NCBI GenBank assembly: GCA_018336035.1
Contig: JAGXRD010000042.1
Location: forward strand, 1 to 64,000
Reading direction: 5' to 3'
Length of the DNA: 64,000 nucleotides
Origin: Alphaproteobacteria bacterium
GTDB taxonomy: Bacteria > Pseudomonadota > Alphaproteobacteria > Ferrovibrionales > Ferrovibrionaceae
In this document: one piece after another, positions 59,782 through 64,000 of the stretch
Layout: each line of letters begins with the position of its first letter
How positions within the stretch are numbered: position 1 is the first letter of the stretch
The notes under the pieces: model-generated
What the model was told of the DNA's origin: nothing
The model's input: only the letters and a program-made list of their open reading frames with translations
Database searches by the model: none
Program-made: the position numbers and the translations under genes

Positions 59782-60498
59782 TCAGGCCCGGCGGAATCGG
59801 TTTTCCAGCACGGCCGTTTCGCCGTACGCGGCCGCTTCCGGGATCCGGAACAGCCGGCCTTCGGGACTATCGGATGGTTCGGGAACCACGGTAACGATCG
59901 GTCGTTCCCGTGCTGCCGCCAGTGCGGCCGTTACAGTATTGTAGCGTGCCAGCCAGCGCAGGTTCATATAAGTGGCGAACATCAGGTTGAGCTCGCAGGC
60001 CTCGGCGGCCGCAACGACCGCCGAAGGGCGGAGCCATGCCGCGGACATGACTTCGCGCAAGTCCGCGGCAGCGGCTTGGCGCGACGGACCTCGCGCCAGG
60101 AAAAAATGAGTATCGAAGCGTTTCGGCAGATGTGGCGGTGTTATCCAATGGGCAAAGGGCACCAGGCGATCTGTAGCCAGCGCAAAACCCCCTTTTCTTA
60201 GCAGCGTCTGGAAGTCGGCTGCTGGCGCGACCGCCTCGGGCTCGGGTTCGGCCAGAAGCAGACCGCATTCTTCATAAGTTTCCCGGATGGCGGTGACCCG
60301 CAGCGTCGCATCGGCTGCATTGCCCGTTGCCAGTGTCGCATCCGCAGCATCCACCGCGCCGCCCGGAAATACGAATTTTCCCGCGGCAAAACTCGCAGAT
60401 CCGGTCCGCTCCACCATCATGACTTCGGTACTATCAGCGCCGTCACGTAGCAGGATGAGCGAAGCCGCCAGACGCGGAACTGCAACGGCGGAGGACAT
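59782..60498 (-). CDS. NUDIX hydrolase, NUDT19-like (CoA/acyl-CoA diphosphatase?)
   Basis: 238 residues from ATG 60498 (GGAG upstream). The NUDIX box is interrupted by an insertion: FPGGAVDAADA, about 20 residues, then AIRETYEECGLLLAE, as in NUDT19/RP2-type proteins, some of which hydrolyse CoA or acyl-CoAs to 4-phosphopantetheine and adenosine 3',5'-bisphosphate. It may trim excess CoA thioesters. Convergent with the citryl-CoA-lyase-like gene (48 bp gap). Confidence 0.82.
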   Translation of the reverse strand: MSSAVAVPRLAASLILLRDGADSTEVMMVERTGSASFAAGKFVFPGGAVDAADATLATGNAADATLRVTAIRETYEECGLLLAEPEPEAVAPAADFQTLLRKGGFALATDRLVPFAHWITPPHLPKRFDTHFFLARGPSRQAAAADLREVMSAAWLRPSAVVAAAEACELNLMFATYMNLRWLARYNTVTAALAAARERPIVTVVPEPSDSPEGRLFRIPEAAAYGETAVLENRFRRA

Positions 60499-60514
60499 CA
60501 GGCAATCTCCATGG

Positions 60515-61780
60515 TCATGCGGGCGGCAGTCGGATCGGGGTCGGTGAGCGGAAAGCGGTCTGCCAGGTGAATGGCATGGCCGCAAGAAGAATGCCTGTTG
60601 CGGCAACGATCAGGGCGATCCGGTAATTGCCCGACAAGTCGTGCAGATAGCCCGACAGCCAGGCGCCAAAGCCGGCGCCGACATTGCTGGTGGCATAGAT
60701 CACGCCATAAATGGCCGCCGCAGCGGGACCGGTGAAAAGGCGGTTCGACATCGTTGCGATGATCGGTCCGCGCGCGCCCTGCGCAATGCCGAAGATGCCG
60801 ACATAGGCCGCTAGCAGCCACTCCGAGACCGCGTAGCTCAGGCCCAACAGGCAAAGGGTGCCGGCGTAGGTGCAAGCGAAGCTCAGCAATGCGATCGGGC
60901 GCAGGCCGAACCGGTCGGAGAGCCAGCCGGACAGGATCACGCCGCCGACAGAGAGCATGCCGGAAAGGCCGAAAGCCGTCGCCGCCGTCAGGGGCGCATA
61001 GCCACTTTCCACCAGGAAGGGCACCACCTGCACGATCACCACATACATGCTGAATCCGGTCAGGCCGAATGTCGCCATTAGCCCGAGGAATTCCGGACGA
61101 CGGAACGCCTGAGTGAGACTCGGGCTCGCATTCGCGTCTCCGGATGCACCAGAACTTGCGTTCAATGCGGGTACGGCAGGATCCAGTCGCCGCCAGGGCA
61201 ACAATAAGGTGAGCACAATCAGCACTGCGACCGTCCAGCCCATGACGGCATAGGTACTGCGCCAGCCCTGCCACTCGATCCACCATTGCGCCAGCGGGAC
61301 CAGAAGGAGCGAGCCGGTGCCGAGCCCGGCATAAACCGCTCCCATAGCGACCGACACGCGCTGGCGGAACCACCCGCCAATCAGGGCCGAGGCAGGCACA
61401 ATCCCGATCGCCGCAATACCGATACTGGCCAGTACGCCGATGCAGAGATACAGAGCGACGATACCGTCGGCATGAGCCGCGCCCAACATCGCGAACGCAA
61501 TCAATGCAACCCCGAGCGCATAGCAGACACGGGCGCCAAAGCGGCGCAACAGAAGACCGGCGAACGGCGCGCTCAGTCCGGAGACGAGCATATAGGTGGA
61601 ATAGACGCCTGCTGTCTGCTGCCGCGTAGCGCCGAATTCCTGCTCGATCGGCAGCAGGGACACCATCCAGGTATCTGCTACCCCGCGCGAGATAAAGACG
61701 AACCCGAAGGCGACGGCCAGCGCGAAAGTGGCAAGCCGCCCTCTACCGTCGTCCTGTACCTTGCGCGCGACATCCGTCAT
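60515..61780 (-). CDS. MFS transporter (monocarboxylate-type)
   Basis: 421 residues with about 12 hydrophobic helices. GVADTWMVSLLPIEQEFGATR, SGLSAPFAGLLLRRFGARV (helix 2-3 motif) and LSGWLSDRFGLRPIALLSF after the central loop are typical of the monocarboxylate/oxalate-formate MFS branch. It lies downstream of the TRAP permease genes, so the unit provides two alternative carboxylate carriers. Confidence 0.9.
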   Translation of the reverse strand: MTDVARKVQDDGRGRLATFALAVAFGFVFISRGVADTWMVSLLPIEQEFGATRQQTAGVYSTYMLVSGLSAPFAGLLLRRFGARVCYALGVALIAFAMLGAAHADGIVALYLCIGVLASIGIAAIGIVPASALIGGWFRQRVSVAMGAVYAGLGTGSLLLVPLAQWWIEWQGWRSTYAVMGWTVAVLIVLTLLLPWRRLDPAVPALNASSGASGDANASPSLTQAFRRPEFLGLMATFGLTGFSMYVVIVQVVPFLVESGYAPLTAATAFGLSGMLSVGGVILSGWLSDRFGLRPIALLSFACTYAGTLCLLGLSYAVSEWLLAAYVGIFGIAQGARGPIIATMSNRLFTGPAAAAIYGVIYATSNVGAGFGAWLSGYLHDLSGNYRIALIVAATGILLAAMPFTWQTAFRSPTPIRLPPA

Positions 61781-61786
61781 ACGCGA

Positions 61787-63076
61787 TTACTGAACGATTG
61801 TTGACGGCAGCCACATGACCAGGGCGGGAAACATGGCCAGGAGAAGAATGACCAGCATATGCGCGATTACATGCGGCGTGACGCCGATGAAGATATCCTT
61901 GACCGGTATCTTGGAATAGGCCGATACCACGTAGACATTCAGCCCGACCGGCGGCGTGACCAGACCGACTTCGGCGGTGATGATTATGATGATGCCGAAC
62001 CAGATCGGATCGAAGCCCAGCGCCGTCACCACCGGCAGGACGACCGGCACGGTGAGAAACAGGATCGCCACCTGGTCCAGGAAGCATCCTAGAACCAGAT
62101 ACAGCAGCACGATCAGCAGAAAAATGAACCACCGCGACACATCGAGATTTCCGACATAGGAAACCAGTTCCTGGGTGAACCCAGTGAGCGTGAAGTAATA
62201 CCCGAAGACCTGGGCGCAGATGATGATCAGGACGATCATGCAGGTTGTGCGGGATGCACTGAACAAGGCGTTGCAAAAACTGTTCCAGGTGAGCCGCCGC
62301 CGCATTGCCGCGATCACCATGGCACCGAAAGCACCGAGGCTGGCAGCCTCAGTCGGCGTGGCGATGCCGAGATAGATACAGCCGGTCACCAGCATAATCA
62401 GCGCTACCATGGGCCCGACGATGCGCAAGGAGGCAACCTTTTCCCGCAGGGAGTAACTCGAGACGGCGGGCGCATGGGAGGGATTGATCGCCGCAAGGAC
62501 CAGAACCGTCAAAGCGATTACCAGGGTGACCAGCAGGCCCGGGATAATGCCCGCAATCAGCAGCTTGCTGATGCTCAGCTGCGCGATGAGGCCATACAGC
62601 ACGATTGCGATCGACGGCGGGATCAGCATCGCCAGCGTGCCGGAGATGGCAACGACGCCGGAAGCAAGACGAGGATTGTAGTTGTGCCGGATCATCGCCG
62701 GGATGCTGGTTCCCGACAGGGTGGCGGCCGCCGCCGTAGAGGAGCCAGAGATCGCACCGAAGCCGGCACCGGCCAGAGCAGTTGCTATCGCAAGTCCCGC
62801 CGGTGTCCGCCCGAGCCACACCTTGGCGCTGTCGAACAGCTCGTCTGCGATGCGGCTGACGATAATGAATTCCGCCATGAGCATGAACATCGGCACGGTG
62901 ATCAGCTCGTAGGACGACGTGGTAGACAGCGGAGTGGCACGCAGGATGCCAAGCACCATGTCCAGACCGCCCTTGAGCCACAGACCGACCATGCCGGCGA
63001 CGCCCAACGCGAAGGCCACCGGCATACCGAAGACCAGCAGCAGGAGCAGTATGATTATTCCGGCGGCGACAATCAT
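61787..63076 (-). CDS. dctM: TRAP transporter large permease (DctM)
   Basis: 429 residues, 12-13 hydrophobic segments, DctM markers including GMPVAFALGVAGMVGLWLKG, SGSSTAAAATLSGTSIPAMI and ITAEVGLVTPPVGLNVYVVS. Na+-driven uptake of organic acids together with DctQ and a periplasmic DctP. Overlaps dctQ by 4 bases. No dctP gene is seen in the window. Confidence 0.94.
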   Translation of the reverse strand: MIVAAGIIILLLLLVFGMPVAFALGVAGMVGLWLKGGLDMVLGILRATPLSTTSSYELITVPMFMLMAEFIIVSRIADELFDSAKVWLGRTPAGLAIATALAGAGFGAISGSSTAAAATLSGTSIPAMIRHNYNPRLASGVVAISGTLAMLIPPSIAIVLYGLIAQLSISKLLIAGIIPGLLVTLVIALTVLVLAAINPSHAPAVSSYSLREKVASLRIVGPMVALIMLVTGCIYLGIATPTEAASLGAFGAMVIAAMRRRLTWNSFCNALFSASRTTCMIVLIIICAQVFGYYFTLTGFTQELVSYVGNLDVSRWFIFLLIVLLYLVLGCFLDQVAILFLTVPVVLPVVTALGFDPIWFGIIIIITAEVGLVTPPVGLNVYVVSAYSKIPVKDIFIGVTPHVIAHMLVILLLAMFPALVMWLPSTIVQ

Positions 63077-63618
63077 TCCATATGCTCCCCGGCGAGTTGA
63101 TCTCCGCCTTTCTGCTCGAACGGGCGGCCACTCAACAGGGCGATGATTCGATTGATGGTGGCCAGCACGACGCGGATGATCAGCAATCCGACGCCGACCG
63201 AGCCAAAGATGTATGGCGGCCAGGTCGGCCAGGGGATTGTGCCGTCGACCACGTCATTGGCCAGAAAGGCCTCAATGCCGTTGATCGCCATCTGATGTAG
63301 GATCAGCGCGAAAAGCAGCAATGAGGCGCAATAACCGATTATCTCGGCGGCAAGCAGCAATCGGGTGCCGCGAAGCACGTCGAAAAGATCGACCTTGATA
63401 TGGGCGCCGCGGCGGAAGGTATCGGCGAGCGCAAGGAAGAAGACCAGCGTGACGAGGTACATTCCGATGAGGTCGAACGACCAGCTGAGCGGCGCGGAGA
63501 AGAAATAGCGCAGAACGACGTCCACCACGATGACCATCATGATGGTAAACAGCCCGGCGCCTGCGAGATACAGGAAGAGCCGGTCGAGCGCTCCGATCAA
63601 TCTATCCAGCCCTGCCAT
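63073..63618 (-). CDS. dctQ: TRAP transporter small permease (DctQ)
   Basis: 181 residues from ATG 63618 after GGGAGGAC, four hydrophobic helices with VDVVLRYFFSAPLSWSFDL, the DctQ signature, and RRGAHIKVDLFD. Partner of DctM; the missing DctP may lie to the right or elsewhere. Confidence 0.92.
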   Translation of the reverse strand: MAGLDRLIGALDRLFLYLAGAGLFTIMMVIVVDVVLRYFFSAPLSWSFDLIGMYLVTLVFFLALADTFRRGAHIKVDLFDVLRGTRLLLAAEIIGYCASLLLFALILHQMAINGIEAFLANDVVDGTIPWPTWPPYIFGSVGVGLLIIRVVLATINRIIALLSGRPFEQKGGDQLAGEHME

Positions 63619-63643
63619 ATGTCCTCCCTCACCCGCGCTGTTT

Positions 63644-64000
63644 TCAGCGTCCACGCCACTGCGGCTTACGTTTTTCCTTGAAGGCACGCGGGCCTTCCTG
63701 GGCATCCTCGCTGCGGTAGACACGTTCGAAAACGTGATGTCCCGCCCGCAGCGCTGCGGACCGCCCCATTTCCGTTGAGAGATACACCAGTTCCCGCGCG
63801 GCGCGTACGGTCAACGGTGCGTTGCCGGCAATCTTCTCCGCCATCGCCAGAGCCGCCGGCATGAGTTCCGCGGCCGGGACCACCTGGTTGACAAAGCCGA
63901 TCTCATAGGCGCGCCTGGCACTGATCGGATCGCCGGTCAGCAGCAATTCCATCATCACACGCTGCGGGATGATATAGCCCAGAGGCGCCGCCCAGGGCAT
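63644..64000 (-). CDS. Enoyl-CoA hydratase/isomerase, C-terminal part (5' end outside window)
   Basis: 118 codons: WAAPLGYIIPQRVMMELLLTG, FVNQVVPAAELMP and the end GPRAFKEKRKPQWRGR. Similar to the crotonase at 6088-6870. The oxyanion-loop half is beyond the right edge, so activity cannot be judged. Leads into the TRAP genes after a 25-bp gap. Confidence 0.8.
   Translation of the reverse strand: MPWAAPLGYIIPQRVMMELLLTGDPISARRAYEIGFVNQVVPAAELMPAALAMAEKIAGNAPLTVRAARELVYLSTEMGRSAALRAGHHVFERVYRSEDAQEGPRAFKEKRKPQWRGR

Noticed and set aside
1-64000. CRISPR arrays, rRNA or tRNA genes, phage modules
   Set aside because: No regularly spaced direct repeats, structural RNA sequence or phage genes were recognised.

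Overview
The window is about 64 kb of GC-rich proteobacterial DNA, most likely from an alphaproteobacterium. That placement is inferred from codon bias, purine-rich ribosome sites, Liv-type ABC, TRAP and TctC-type transport genes, and a BadH-like dehydrogenase; no rRNA or tRNA is present to confirm it. Almost everything is one large catabolic island for CoA-activated carboxylic acids. I count ten acyl-CoA dehydrogenase, crotonase or thiolase units for every ordinary housekeeping gene, three separate biotin-dependent acyl-CoA carboxylase systems, an AtuA-family protein, an HMG-CoA-lyase-like enzyme, a citryl-CoA-lyase-like enzyme, a dedicated ETF and a biotin transporter.

Layout. 0-3.3 kb: transglutaminase-like gene, then an OB-fold protein with a cysteine-less thiolase and a broken MaoC hydratase. 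3.5-16 kb: one 12-gene leftward operon (SDR, Liv-type ABC transporter with two binding proteins, embedded acyl-CoA synthetase, two crotonases, etfBA). 16.1-21.85 kb: an inserted block with an IS5-type remnant, a flavoprotein fragment, a GntR-controlled operon (GntR, acyl-CoA dehydrogenase, TctC-type binding protein, CoA-transferase) and a hydrolase pseudogene. 21.85-29.4 kb: truncated CoA-transferase, bioY, then a Liu/Atu-like set (dehydrogenase, carboxylase alpha, hydratase, carboxylase beta) headed by a TetR regulator. 29.5-37.1 kb: SDR, thiolase, second carboxylase (split into three genes) and AtuA. 37.2-42.2 kb (rightward): two isovaleryl-CoA-dehydrogenase-like enzymes, SDR, crotonase, two hotdog thioesterases. 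42.2-46.7 kb: a double-length TetR protein, BadH-like SDR, a dehydrogenase remnant and an acyl-CoA ligase. 46.7-59.7 kb: FadH-type reductase, and a rightward nine-gene operon ending in carboxylase, HMG-CoA-lyase-like, SDR and citryl-CoA-lyase-like genes. 59.8-64 kb: NUDIX hydrolase, MFS and TRAP transporters, and a crotonase cut by the window edge.

The strongest new observation is regulatory. A 14-bp palindrome, consensus CTAACAWNTGTTAG, occurs eight times (759, 3292, 16031, 22280, 29404, 37180, 43616, 48804). Seven of these are 29-54 bp from every start codon they face; at 37180 the rightward gene is 45 bp away and the leftward atuA gene about 115 bp away. The sites head essentially every native operon, including three divergent pairs, and are absent from the GntR block and from the right-hand transporter operon. 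The likely readers are the TetR protein at 28.8 kb and a tandem fusion of two TetR repressors in one polypeptide at 42.3-43.6 kb; all three DNA-binding domains have nearly the same recognition helix.

Working model (inference): an imported or internally produced branched or isoprenoid-like acid, possibly with an alicyclic ring, is activated to its CoA thioester, dehydrogenated (electrons to the local ETF), isomerised or reduced where double bonds obstruct, carboxylated at a methyl branch, hydrated, and cleaved by lyases, a thiolase and possibly a retro-aldolase. Several genes are damaged (MaoC, one crotonase, CoA-transferase, one dehydrogenase), so the island is eroding or has been rearranged.
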